Shown here in pieces: positions 1-8,101 of a DNA stretch of 35,488 nt (positions are counted from its first letter, which is position 1; the number at the start of each line of letters is the position of its first letter). The notes beneath the pieces are model-generated. The model saw only the letters and a program-made list of their open reading frames with translations. It was not told the origin of the DNA and ran no database searches. The stretch spans positions 1 to 35,488 of the forward strand of contig JANXAL010000062.1 of NCBI GenBank assembly GCA_025062325.1. The letters run 5' to 3'. The stretch comes from Roseiflexus sp. GTDB taxonomy: Bacteria > Chloroflexota > Chloroflexia > Chloroflexales > Roseiflexaceae. A program made the translations under genes and the position numbers.

Positions 1-326
1 AAAGTCTAGCACACATGCGCGAGACGCACCGATGGGTCCTATTGGCCGCGAAGCTTTGCGCCTTTGCGTCAATCTTTCTTTTCGAGAAATCTCGCAGAGC
101 CGGAAGATGAGACTCTGAACCGCATGCAAGAGCATACTGACAGTCATCAGACACACTTCGCAGCGCAGCATCACCGAAGATCTCTTTTTACATCACGTCT
201 GCATATCGATCATCTGCGAAACCTCTTTGCTCCCTTTGTCTGTATCTCGCGCTGGCGCTGGCGATGACCTGACCACTGGCGCTGTACCTGACGCGCGCTA
301 TTCCCGGTGACGCCTATGATTCCTGG
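1..326. other. Leader region with remnant of the first helix of the following gene
   Basis: From 141 to 269 the reading frame of the following membrane protein is open but holds no usable start except ATG 264, which is followed at once by TGA 270. An overlapping 67-codon reading frame (64-267) starts with TTG, has no recognisable features and looks spurious. Around 50-80 the sequence (ctttgcgcctttgcgtcaat) resembles 9741-9772, so a dispersed intergenic repeat fragment lies here. Confidence 0.4.
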
Positions 327-2498
327 ATGAACGTGTGGAATCTATGGTGGTTGCGGCAGGCGCTGCTGACCGGCGCGAACCCGTACTTCACCCCAATGCT
401 CTACCATCCGCAAGGCGCCAGTCTGCTGCTGCACACGCTCAATCCGATCAACTTCCTGCTCACCCTGCCAGTTCACCTAATAATTACGCTCCCCGTCAAC
501 TCAGTTCTAAAACTCAATATTACCTTTGCGTATAATTTGGCTATTCTACTATCGCTTACCCTGTGCGGTTTATATACTTATCTTCTAGCGCTCGATGTGA
601 CCGGCAGTCGTCCGGCAGCGCTGACAGCGGGCGCAGTGTTTGCGTGCAGTGGCTATCTCCTCGCGCAGGTGATGGGCGGTAATACCAATCTGGTCGCCGC
701 CTGGCCGCTGCCGCTGGCGATTCTGGCGCTGCGCCGCGCGGCGCGCCAGTCGTCGCTGCGCGCCGTCCTGCTCGCCGGGCTGTCACTGTGGCTCAATATG
801 CTGGCCGACTGGCAGCATTTCCTTTTCATCCTGATTTGGGCAGGCTGGTATGGCTGCTGGCTCATTGCCGCGCCTGCGCGCGTGGGACATACACTGGCGC
901 CGGCGACGTGGCGTGCGCGCCTGCGTGCGGGCGTCCCGGTGCTGGGCGCGCTGGGCGTCGCGCTCGCGCTGGCGGCACCGTGGATCATTGCAACGGCGCG
1001 CGCGGCGCTCGATGTACCGACGGCAGCCACAGAAGGCGGACCGATGTTTCGCCGGGAGCATTCGGTTGACCTGGCGGACCTGCTCATTCCGAGCCAGTTG
1101 CACCCGCTGTGGGGAACCGTGGCTGAACGGGCGCAATCATATAAAGCAGGCACTCATATCCAGACGAAGACGGCGTATCTCGGCATCGTGACGCTGGCGC
1201 TGGCGACGCTGGGGCTGCGGGCGGGGCGCGAACGCGGATTCTGGGCGGCAAGCGTCGGGGTGTTCATCCTGCTGGCAATGGGACCGGAACTGCAGCTTGC
1301 TGGCTGGCGACCGGGCATTCCTTTGCCTGCGGCGCTGCTCTTCGAGCTGCCCTTTGTCAACATCTTTCGCTACCCGATGCGGTTCATTGTCGTGGCGATG
1401 ATTGCGCTCGCCGTCCTGGCGGCATACGGCGTGCAGGCGCTGCTGGCAGCAGGGCGCTCGACGACTAGGGCGTCCCGGCCTTTACCAACGGGAAAGACTG
1501 TCGGTCTCAGGACACGGTTGGTCGTTGCAGGCAGCATCGCGCTGCTGATTTTCGACAACCTTACGCTCCCCTTTCCGCTGGTTGGCGTGTGGATTCCGGC
1601 CTACTACCAGGAGATCAACCGTGAGCCGGGCGCGTTCGCAGTGATGGAGGCACCACTATACTCTGCCACCAGCCCGTTCTATATGCTCTATCAGACCGTG
1701 CATCACAAGCCGCTGGTGGGCGGGCACACGGCGCGGCGTCTGCCGTATGCCATCCTGGACGAACTCCCGGTGTTGCGCGTCCTGGCATACGCCAAGCCGG
1801 CACCGGATATTATTCAGCAGGATATGGCGGCGATCGCACCAAGTGTGTTCAGTTACTTCAATGTCCGGTATCTGATGCTGCACTCAGCAGGCGGAGCGCT
1901 TCGCTATAGCAACATGACCCGCATCGCTGAGACGGCGGCAGGCGGACCGCCGCTCTATCGGGATGTCGCGTTCGTGAAAGCGTCTGACAATCGTGCTGCA
2001 TCCGGCTTGCGCCGCTCCTTCTGGCTCGGCGACCAGGAAGCGTATGGCAGCGTGCTGGTCTATCGGCTGTCGCCGCCCGCAACGACGGTTCCCTTCCTCG
2101 GCATTGGCGCAGGATGGGACTCCCCCTTGTTAGCGGATGGACGCCCCGTAAATACCGTAGTAGAGATTTCGACCTGGGACAATGACCTTTCCTGGCTGGA
2201 CCAGCAGCCTGTCAGTCGCTTGCTGGCGAGACCGGCGCAGCTTATGGTATACAGCTCTGAGGCGCGCCGCATCCGCCTGCACCTGCGCCTGGAGGCGGAA
2301 CATGCGGGGCGTTTGCAGCTCGGCGAACTGAGCGGCGAACAGCGCGCCGAATGGACGCTTCAGCCGGGAACGCAGACGGTGCACGTGGACCTGTCCTTGC
2401 GTCCAGGCAAGACCATTCTGCACCTGACCCCGCAGGCGACCGCGCCGCTGCGCGTCTGGGGCGTCAATCTGGACGTGATCGATGCGGCGACGCCGTGA
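327..2498 (+). CDS. Multi-pass membrane protein, GT-C glycosyltransferase-like, N-terminally interrupted
   Basis: The 723-residue product has about ten hydrophobic segments in its first 460 residues and a soluble C-terminal part. The start of the protein, with WNLWWL followed by a loop containing YHPQG, matches the layout of GT-C type membrane glycosyltransferases or YfhO-like proteins, but I see no diagnostic catalytic motif. Position 327 is only the first available ATG and has no ribosome binding site. In the same frame the coding pattern continues upstream (PLALYLTRAIPGDAYDSW, from 273) to a TGA at 270-272, and beyond it a hydrophobic stretch LYLALALAMT is readable from 240. The expected first transmembrane helix is therefore split by a stop, and no start codon lies between 273 and 327. 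The gene may be a recent pseudogene or be expressed as a shortened protein. It converges with hypE, with 9 bp between the two stops. The membrane-protein call is firm; the function is not. Confidence 0.65.
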   Translation: MNVWNLWWLRQALLTGANPYFTPMLYHPQGASLLLHTLNPINFLLTLPVHLIITLPVNSVLKLNITFAYNLAILLSLTLCGLYTYLLALDVTGSRPAALTAGAVFACSGYLLAQVMGGNTNLVAAWPLPLAILALRRAARQSSLRAVLLAGLSLWLNMLADWQHFLFILIWAGWYGCWLIAAPARVGHTLAPATWRARLRAGVPVLGALGVALALAAPWIIATARAALDVPTAATEGGPMFRREHSVDLADLLIPSQLHPLWGTVAERAQSYKAGTHIQTKTAYLGIVTLALATLGLRAGRERGFWAASVGVFILLAMGPELQLAGWRPGIPLPAALLFELPFVNIFRYPMRFIVVAMIALAVLAAYGVQALLAAGRSTTRASRPLPTGKTVGLRTRLVVAGSIALLIFDNLTLPFPLVGVWIPAYYQEINREPGAFAVMEAPLYSATSPFYMLYQTVHHKPLVGGHTARRLPYAILDELPVLRVLAYAKPAPDIIQQDMAAIAPSVFSYFNVRYLMLHSAGGALRYSNMTRIAETAAGGPPLYRDVAFVKASDNRAASGLRRSFWLGDQEAYGSVLVYRLSPPATTVPFLGIGAGWDSPLLADGRPVNTVVEISTWDNDLSWLDQQPVSRLLARPAQLMVYSSEARRIRLHLRLEAEHAGRLQLGELSGEQRAEWTLQPGTQTVHVDLSLRPGKTILHLTPQATAPLRVWGVNLDVIDAATP

Positions 2499-2507
2499 AA
2501 CGATGAA

Positions 2508-3566
2508 TCAGCAAATCCGCGGCAACTGTTCGCCAACCATCATATCGACGATGCGCGTTCCGCCAATGCCGGTGCGTGCGACTACCAGCCCTGGATGGTC
2601 GGCGGTGACGCGCCCAATGATGGCTGCCTGTCGCCCCAGTGGATGCGCGCGCATGCGCGCCAGCAGTCGTTCGGCGTCGGCAGGCGGCACGATGGCGATC
2701 AGTTTCCCCTCATTCGCCACATAAAGCGGGTCCATGCCAAGCAGTTCACACGCTGCGCGCACGGCGTCCTGCACCGGCAGGTTGCGTTCGTCGATGACCA
2801 TGCCGACCTGCGAGGCGCGCGCGATTTCGTTGAGCGCCGATGCCACCCCGCCACGCGTCGGATCGCGCAGGACGTGGATATTGCGCGTTTCATCCAGCAG
2901 ATCGGCGACCAGCCCGTTGAGCGGCGCCGTGTCCGACTCAATCGTCGCGCCGAACTCAAGCCCTTCGCGCACGCTGAGAATGGCAATGCCGTGGTCGCCA
3001 ATCGTGCCGCTGACGATGATCACATCCCCCGGTTGCGCCCGCGTCGGTCCAATGTCGATCCCTTCCGGCACGATGCCGAAGCCGCTGGTGTTGATATAGA
3101 CCCCGTCGCCGTGCCCGCGATCAACGACTTTGGTATCGCCTGCAACCAGGGTGACTCCGGCGCGGCGCGCAGCCGCGCCCATGCTGCGCGCAATGGCGGC
3201 GAGTTGATCGAGCGGCATCCCTTCTTCCAGAATGAACCCCGCGCTGAGGACGAGCGGCTGCGCGCCGCGCATGGCGATGTCGTTGATCGTGCCGTTCACT
3301 GCCAGCTCGCCAATGTTGCCGCCGGGGAAGAAGAGGGGCCGCACAACGAACGAGTCGGTCGAGAATGCCAGCCGCGCCCCGCCAATCGCTACCAGCGCCG
3401 CGTCGCCCGGATCGACTGCGCCTGCCTCGGCGAATGCGGGCAGGAACAGGTGTTCAACCAGTTCCGCTGAGAGTTTGCCGCCGCCGCCGTGCCCCATGAC
3501 GATATTCGGGTGATCGCGCAACGGCAGCGGGCACGACCATCCCTCAAAGTTCAGCCCTGCGCTCAT
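2508..3566 (-). CDS. hypE: Hydrogenase maturation protein HypE (carbamoyl dehydratase)
   Basis: HypE takes a carbamoyl group from HypF onto its C-terminal cysteine and dehydrates it with ATP to a thiocyanate, the source of the cyanide ligands of the NiFe active site. The 352-residue product shows the PurM/AIR-synthase-type fold signatures: the glycine-rich GHGGGGK near residue 25, the FSTDSFVV stretch near residue 68, and [18 protein letters not shown] after it. It ends in PRIC, the obligatory terminal cysteine (C352). Its start overlaps the stop of hypD by 4 bp (ATGA), so it is the last gene of a translationally coupled hypCDE unit. HypF, its carbamoyl donor, is not encoded in the window. 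Length and motifs are normal and the call is secure. Confidence 0.97.
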   Translation of the reverse strand: MSAGLNFEGWSCPLPLRDHPNIVMGHGGGGKLSAELVEHLFLPAFAEAGAVDPGDAALVAIGGARLAFSTDSFVVRPLFFPGGNIGELAVNGTINDIAMRGAQPLVLSAGFILEEGMPLDQLAAIARSMGAAARRAGVTLVAGDTKVVDRGHGDGVYINTSGFGIVPEGIDIGPTRAQPGDVIIVSGTIGDHGIAILSVREGLEFGATIESDTAPLNGLVADLLDETRNIHVLRDPTRGGVASALNEIARASQVGMVIDERNLPVQDAVRAACELLGMDPLYVANEGKLIAIVPPADAERLLARMRAHPLGRQAAIIGRVTADHPGLVVARTGIGGTRIVDMMVGEQLPRIC

Positions 3567-4678
3567 CGTGCGACTCCCACCTCTTCAGCCTTGATGAACC
3601 GTCCATACTGGTAATAAGCGGCACAGGCGCCTTCGCTCGATACCATCGTGGCGCCGAGCGGGGTGCGCGGGGTGCACTCCTTGCCGAACGCCGGGCACTG
3701 ATTGGGCTTCAGCATGCCCTGGAGCACTTCGCCGCTGCGACAGATCGGCGATTCGCGCGTTTGAATGTCGCCGACTGCAAAGCGCACTTCGGCGTCGTAG
3801 GCGCGGTAGGCGTCGCGCAGGCGCCAGCCGCTCTGCGGAATGACGCCAATGCCACGCCATGCCCGGTCGGTCACCTCGAAGACTTCCGATAGCACCTGTT
3901 GCGCAGCGACGTTCCCCTCTGGACGCACGGCGCGCTCGTAGGCGTTGTCGAGTTCAGCGCGCCCCGACTCCAGTTGCAGAATGACGCGGCGAATTCCCTC
4001 CAGGATATCGAGCGGCTCAAACCCGGCGACCACGATCGGCACGCGGTAGCGTTCGACCAGCGGACGATATTGCCAGGTGCCCATCACGCTGCATACATGC
4101 CCGGCTGCCAGGAACCCCTGCACCCGGTTCGTCGGCGACTCCATGATGGCGGAGATGGCGGGCGGCACCAGGACATGCGACACCAGCATCGAAAAGTTGC
4201 GCAACCCCAGGCGATGCGCCTGCAACACTGCCATAGCATTGGCAGGCGCTGTCGTCTCGAAGCCGATGCCAAAGAAGACCACCTCGCGGTCGGGGTGCTG
4301 CTGCGCCAGGCGCACGGCGTCGAGCGGCGAATAGACCACGCGCACATCGCCCCCTTCGCTCTTGACGCGGAACAGGTCTTTCGTGCTCCCCGGCACGCGC
4401 AGCATATCGCCGAACGAACAGAAGATAACTTCCGGACGAGACGCGATTGCCAGCGCCTTATCGATGATCTCCAGCGGCGTCACACAGACCGGACAGCCGG
4501 GACCGTGAATGAGTTCGATCTCTTCTGGAAGAAGCTGGTCGATCCCGTTGCGAATGATCGAATGCGTCTGCCCGCCGCACACTTCCATGATCGCCCAGGG
4601 GCGCGTCGTAATACGACGAATCTCGGCAAACAGCCGCTGCGCCAACTCCGGGTTGCGATATTCGTCCAGGTACTTCAT
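3563..4678 (-). CDS. hypD: Hydrogenase maturation protein HypD
   Basis: HypD is the [4Fe-4S] scaffold on which, with HypC, the Fe(CN)2CO unit of NiFe-hydrogenase is built. The 371-residue product carries the conserved cysteine motifs: CGGQTH at residues 34-39 and GPGCPVC at 59-65. In the C-terminal third, CRSGEVLQG and [12 protein letters not shown] are followed by [12 protein letters not shown]. These are the cluster-binding and redox-active cysteines of the family. The start ATG overlaps the stop of hypC by 4 bp, and its own stop overlaps the start of hypE by 4 bp. No anomalies were seen. Confidence 0.97.
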   Translation of the reverse strand: MKYLDEYRNPELAQRLFAEIRRITTRPWAIMEVCGGQTHSIIRNGIDQLLPEEIELIHGPGCPVCVTPLEIIDKALAIASRPEVIFCSFGDMLRVPGSTKDLFRVKSEGGDVRVVYSPLDAVRLAQQHPDREVVFFGIGFETTAPANAMAVLQAHRLGLRNFSMLVSHVLVPPAISAIMESPTNRVQGFLAAGHVCSVMGTWQYRPLVERYRVPIVVAGFEPLDILEGIRRVILQLESGRAELDNAYERAVRPEGNVAAQQVLSEVFEVTDRAWRGIGVIPQSGWRLRDAYRAYDAEVRFAVGDIQTRESPICRSGEVLQGMLKPNQCPAFGKECTPRTPLGATMVSSEGACAAYYQYGRFIKAEEVGVAR

Positions 4679-4944
4679 GTTGCTTCCTCCTCCGCCGCGT
4701 CGGTGCGCAACTCCTCATCGAGTAAACCCATGCTCTGGAAGAGCGCCAGCGTCTCCAACGCCGATTGCTCATCGAGGCGCGTGATGGCAAATCCAACATG
4801 CACAATCGTATAGTCGCCAACGGCAATGTCGGGCAGGTATGCCAGGCAGACATCCTTGACAATACCGTTGAAATCGACTTTGCCCATACGAATGCCGTTC
4901 ATTTCGTAGATTTCTTTCACCTGACCAGGAATGCCGAGACACAT
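4675..4944 (-). CDS. hypC: Hydrogenase assembly chaperone HypC/HupF
   Basis: HypC is a small chaperone that carries the Fe(CN)2CO moiety between HypD and the hydrogenase large subunit. The 89-residue product begins MCLGIPGQV, so the essential Cys2 follows the initiator methionine, and continues with the OB-like beta-barrel pattern [13 protein letters not shown] of the family. A purine-rich AAAGGG lies a suitable distance upstream of the ATG. It opens the coupled hypCDE unit. The 671-bp gap to the NHL gene upstream is full of hairpin repeats, so hypCDE may have its own promoter. Only one HypC-type gene is present in the window. Confidence 0.96.
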   Translation of the reverse strand: MCLGIPGQVKEIYEMNGIRMGKVDFNGIVKDVCLAYLPDIAVGDYTIVHVGFAITRLDEQSALETLALFQSMGLLDEELRTDAAEEEAT

Positions 4945-5615
4945 GGCGCTGCCCTTTCACACGTTTCCGATTTCGCGGTTACGAGTCACGTGTGGTTTGT
5001 CGAGTGCGTAAGTCCAGTGGTTCCACGTGGATGCACGCCGCTCTGGCGCCTTTCTGCCGCCAGTTGGATGTTACGAATGTTTTCCGCATCCTGACGTCCT
5101 GTTTCCCCTCATCCCCCCACCCCTTCTCCCACGAGGGGAGAAGGGGGAGTTAGGGCGTCCTGCCGCCTCATACAGGCAATTCCGTACAAGGGCTCGCCGG
5201 AAAAATCTACCCTTGTGAGATCCCTCGCCCATCTCTCTCACAAGCGTAGCATTTTGGGTGCGATGGATATTTTCCGCGTCCCGACACCCTTGTTCCCCTC
5301 ATCCCCCACCCCCTTCTCCCACGAGAAGGGGAGAAGGGGGCGTTGGGGCGTCCTGTTGCCTGAAACGGGCGATGCAACGGAAGGGCGTGCCGGAAAACCT
5401 CGTGAGCCGCCCCCTTCTCCCGCACGCGGAAGAAGGGGGAGTTTGGGCATCCTAATGCCCGATACGGGTGATACGACGTATGGGCCTGCCAGGAAAACAC
5501 CTCCACTTGTGAGCTCCGACCCTTCTCGCTGCGCGCCTGAGTCGGAGAAGACGGCATGTCGAACCTTCGAAAGACATATCCGAAAAAAGCGACGAAGTGC
5601 ATGCGGAGAAGGGCA
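4945..5615. repeat. Intergenic array of three related hairpin repeat units
   Basis: No gene is seen here. Three degenerate copies of a roughly 100-130 bp unit lie head to tail, about 5100-5222, 5287-5412 and 5411-5515. Each unit contains a CCCCTTCTCCC / GGGAGAAGGGG inverted repeat (arms 5120-5130 with 5136-5146; 5310-5320 with 5328-5339; shorter arms 5411-5419 with 5431-5439). A segment resembling gggcgtcctg then follows, and each unit ends in aaaatctac...cttgtgag or a close variant. The same unit recurs at 15105-15408. They look like a dispersed, non-autonomous repeat family. Confidence 0.75.
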
Positions 5616-6719
5616 TCAGACACTAATATCCCATATGATAACACGATTATTGCCTGAGTCGGCGATTGCCAGCCGGTTGTTGCAACAGGAGATGCCATAG
5701 GGCCAGCAGAGGGTGTCACGTTCGACCGCCTGCCAGCGATTTTCGCCGTTGCCAGCAAAATCTGGCTGCCCGATGACGGCGTCGGCAGGCAGGAACGCGC
5801 CTTCACGCGGCAGTGTATGCCACACCAGCACCCGGTTGTTGGCAGTATCGGCGATGATCAGCCTGCCCGATTCGCACACGACCGCATACGGAAATCGGAG
5901 TGCAGACGGTCCCGGCGGCGTGTGCGGCATCTCCCAGGCGCTCTGGAAGTCGCGTTGCCCAAGCGCCAGGCACGCCGGTGTATCGCGCGCGGGGATCGGC
6001 GTCCAGCCGAGCACGCGGTGGTTGCCAGCATCGGCGACGTACAGGGTGGTAGTATCGCCAGCAATCGCGTGGGGCCAGCGGAAGGAACACGCTGATGGCG
6101 CCTCGCCGCGATTTTCAGCGTGGCTGTACTCGTCGTTTTGACCAAGCACCAGATCGGGCGGTTGCCGATCTTCGGGAATGCCGTTCCAGCCGAGGACGCG
6201 GCGATTGCCAGTGTCGGCGACATAGAAGCGACCAGCAACCCACCCGATGCCGTAGGGCCAGTAGAAGCCGCGTCCTGTGACGTCGCCGCCGCGGTTTGGC
6301 TCACATTCGTCCAGATCCGCCTGCCCGATGACGTCGTCCGGTGGAACGCTCGATGTTTCAGGAATGCGATCCCACACCAGAATGCGGTGGTTCCACGAGT
6401 CGGCAACGTATAACCGTCCTTCAATCACGATCACGCCGGTCGGCAGGTACATCCCGTACCGCGGACCGCGACCGGCAGCCTGCGGCCCTTCGCTGTAGAA
6501 ATCGGGCTGCCCCAGCACCACGTCCGCCGGTTGCCCATCACGATCAGGAACGCTATGCCAGATGAGCACGCGATGGTTGCCGGAGTCGGCGACGATTAGC
6601 GTGCGATCATCGAGATACACTCCGCGAGGCGCATAGAGATGCGATGGCGTGGGATTGGCAGGAGGGAGCGTCAGCGCACCAGGCGCGTGCGCGCCGATCC
6701 AGACGAGCGGGCGCACCAT
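5616..6719 (-). CDS. NHL-repeat beta-propeller protein
   Basis: The 367-residue product is built of six NHL-type repeats, each ending in a variant of the ADSGNHRVLIW signature: NHRVLIW, NHRILVW, NRRVLGW, NHRVLGW, NNRVLVW and NNRVIIW. Between them runs a recurring VLGQPDF-like segment. This predicts a six-bladed propeller, usually a protein- or ligand-binding platform without catalysis. No signal peptide is visible, so it should stay in the cytoplasm with the hydrogenase. It follows the NifU-Rieske gene on the same strand with a 10-bp gap and is clearly co-transcribed with it. A cluster role as an assembly or docking factor is inference from position only. Confidence 0.9.
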   Translation of the reverse strand: MVRPLVWIGAHAPGALTLPPANPTPSHLYAPRGVYLDDRTLIVADSGNHRVLIWHSVPDRDGQPADVVLGQPDFYSEGPQAAGRGPRYGMYLPTGVIVIEGRLYVADSWNHRILVWDRIPETSSVPPDDVIGQADLDECEPNRGGDVTGRGFYWPYGIGWVAGRFYVADTGNRRVLGWNGIPEDRQPPDLVLGQNDEYSHAENRGEAPSACSFRWPHAIAGDTTTLYVADAGNHRVLGWTPIPARDTPACLALGQRDFQSAWEMPHTPPGPSALRFPYAVVCESGRLIIADTANNRVLVWHTLPREGAFLPADAVIGQPDFAGNGENRWQAVERDTLCWPYGISCCNNRLAIADSGNNRVIIWDISV

Positions 6720-6729
6720 CGGTTTCCTC

Positions 6730-7605
6730 CTATCCCTGCGTCGGGCGCACCCAGATGCGCCCCTGTTCGACGCGCAGCGGAAATGGCTCCAGTTGCGCCT
6801 GCGGTGCGGTCAGGCATTCGCCGCTGCCAGCGTCGTAGCAAAAGCCGTGCCACGGACACGTGAGCGTGCCGCTCGCCGGGTCGAGCAACCCGTCGTCGAG
6901 CGGCAGCCCCTGATGTGCACAGGCGTTGCGAAACGCGCTCAGCCGCCCGTCGAGGTTGATGATCAGAATGTCCGCCTGATCGGTTTTCATGCGGCGCATC
7001 GAGCCAGGAGGGACATCACTTGCCATTGGACCGGCGACCCATCCGGCGAGATGGTCGCGCACGCCGATGCTCTCAGGCATGATCAGCGCCGGGACGGCTT
7101 CGGCAGCCACGACCTGCACACCGGTAATTTCGGGGACATTGGCGCGCAGCGCGGCTTCGATTTCGTTGCGCAGCGTCACCGCCGAAAGCGAGCATCCGTT
7201 GCAACTGCCGTGTAGCCGGACGTAGGCGACGTTATCGCGCACTTCGACGAGTTCGACATCGCCGCCGTGCGAGCGGATGTAGGGACGCGCCGCGTCGAGA
7301 ACGCGCGAGACGCGCATGACGATGTTCGGGCGCACGATCCCGTGGCGGGCGAAGAGCGCGTAGATCAGCGGATCGTCCACCATCTCGAAGAGCAGTTCCC
7401 TGCCGCGCGGATCGTCCTTCAGGCGGCGCACGATGCGAATGAGCGCTTCTTTGTGGAAGGCTTCGACGGCGCGTTGCAGTTCGAGTGCGCGCTCACGCGC
7501 CTGCTCGTCCAGTTTGTTCACCGCTGCTGCTGCCTGATCAATCCGCAGCGCCAGTCGCTCCAGTTCGTCGATGGCGGCATCGTGGCTGTTGTGTGTCGTT
7601 GTCAT
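6730..7605 (-). CDS. NifU C-terminal domain fused to Rieske [2Fe-2S] domain
   Basis: The N-terminal 90 residues are helical and coiled. Residues about 95-165 form a NifU C-terminal type domain with the CNGC motif at C135 and C138. Residues about 180-290 form a Rieske ferredoxin domain with C-x-H at C229/H231 (CAHQGLPLDDG) and C-x2-H at C250/H253 (CPWHGFCYD). It is thus a two-cofactor iron-sulfur protein. Proteins of this kind are encoded beside group 2a hydrogenases (HucE of mycobacteria, as I recall) and are proposed to take electrons from the enzyme. I chose ATG 7605; a TTG at 7623 would add six residues. It lies 10 bp upstream of the NHL gene. Domain calls are firm; the electron-transfer role is inferred from the family and the neighbours. 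Confidence 0.92.
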   Translation of the reverse strand: MTTTHNSHDAAIDELERLALRIDQAAAAVNKLDEQARERALELQRAVEAFHKEALIRIVRRLKDDPRGRELLFEMVDDPLIYALFARHGIVRPNIVMRVSRVLDAARPYIRSHGGDVELVEVRDNVAYVRLHGSCNGCSLSAVTLRNEIEAALRANVPEITGVQVVAAEAVPALIMPESIGVRDHLAGWVAGPMASDVPPGSMRRMKTDQADILIINLDGRLSAFRNACAHQGLPLDDGLLDPASGTLTCPWHGFCYDAGSGECLTAPQAQLEPFPLRVEQGRIWVRPTQG

Positions 7606-7654
7606 AGCAAGCTCACGTCTCAAGCGATACGTATTGTTGCGAGTTGTCTGGTCT

Positions 7655-7712
7655 ACCTGGCGCCTGAAGTCGCGGGCTACAATTGCGAAGCCCGCCTGCG
7701 CGGGCTAGATCC
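7655..7712. repeat. Short dispersed repeat with perfect hairpin
   Basis: The 127-bp gap between the 122-residue protein gene and the NifU-Rieske gene holds a palindromic element. AGCCCGC (7689-7695) and GCGGGCT (7700-7706) flank a CTGC loop, preceded by a second half-site cgcgggct (7671-7678). This kind of element is common in intergenic DNA of such bacteria. It may fine-tune mRNA stability inside the operon. Confidence 0.5.
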
Positions 7713-7732
7713 GGCGATACCAGATCATCTTC

Positions 7733-8101
7733 TCAAGGCTCCTCCGAGGTTGCACTGGATATTTCCAGCGCTTCTGCAGCCTTCGCAGCGAGGAGATCGG
7801 CGAAGGCGCGCAGCGCCATCTGTTCCAGCATGGTTCCGATCGTGCCCGGCTGCGGTGCGGCGATCCGGCGACGTTCGAGCGCCTGGAGAATAAAGCATGC
7901 GCCTGCCGGGTTGTCGAGCAGAAAATCGCGCAGAAACGCCTGCACAAACGTGTCAAGCCAGACCCCTTCACCCTGTGGATCGGTGCGCAACCGCGCAAGC
8001 GCCGCTTCATACCCGCCACAGCGATGTGTGATCCGCTCAACGAAGCGCTCGACAGCGATGCCGAGCAGCAGATCAAACTGCAGGCGCTGATACGCTTCCA
8101 C
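7733..8101 (-). CDS. Hydrogenase-locus protein of unknown function, 122 residues
   Basis: I do not recognise the family. The frame extends upstream to 8161, but the best start is GTG 8101: AGAGGA lies five bases before it, and it gives a 29-bp overlap with the end of the TPR gene, suggesting coupled translation. The protein is mostly helical, with EAYQRLQFDLLLGIAVERF near the N-terminus, one cysteine pair too far apart to be an obvious metal site, and an alanine-rich C-terminal helix. No signal peptide or membrane segment is seen. Its place between the TPR and NifU-Rieske genes implies a role in assembly or electron transfer of the hydrogenase, which is inference. Confidence 0.7.
   Translation of the reverse strand: MEAYQRLQFDLLLGIAVERFVERITHRCGGYEAALARLRTDPQGEGVWLDTFVQAFLRDFLLDNPAGACFILQALERRRIAAPQPGTIGTMLEQMALRAFADLLAAKAAEALEISSATSEEP

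Noticed and set aside
64-267. 67-codon reading frame at the left edge
   Set aside because: It begins with TTG without a ribosome binding site, has no recognisable feature, and overlaps the remnant frame of the membrane-protein gene.
2595-3470. 291-codon reading frame opposite hypE
   Set aside because: It is an antisense shadow of a firmly identified gene, with His/Arg-rich composition typical of GC-rich antisense frames.
5100-5515. Possible CRISPR-like array of repeats
   Set aside because: The units are degenerate, not equally spaced, have no unique spacers of constant length, and no cas gene is nearby.
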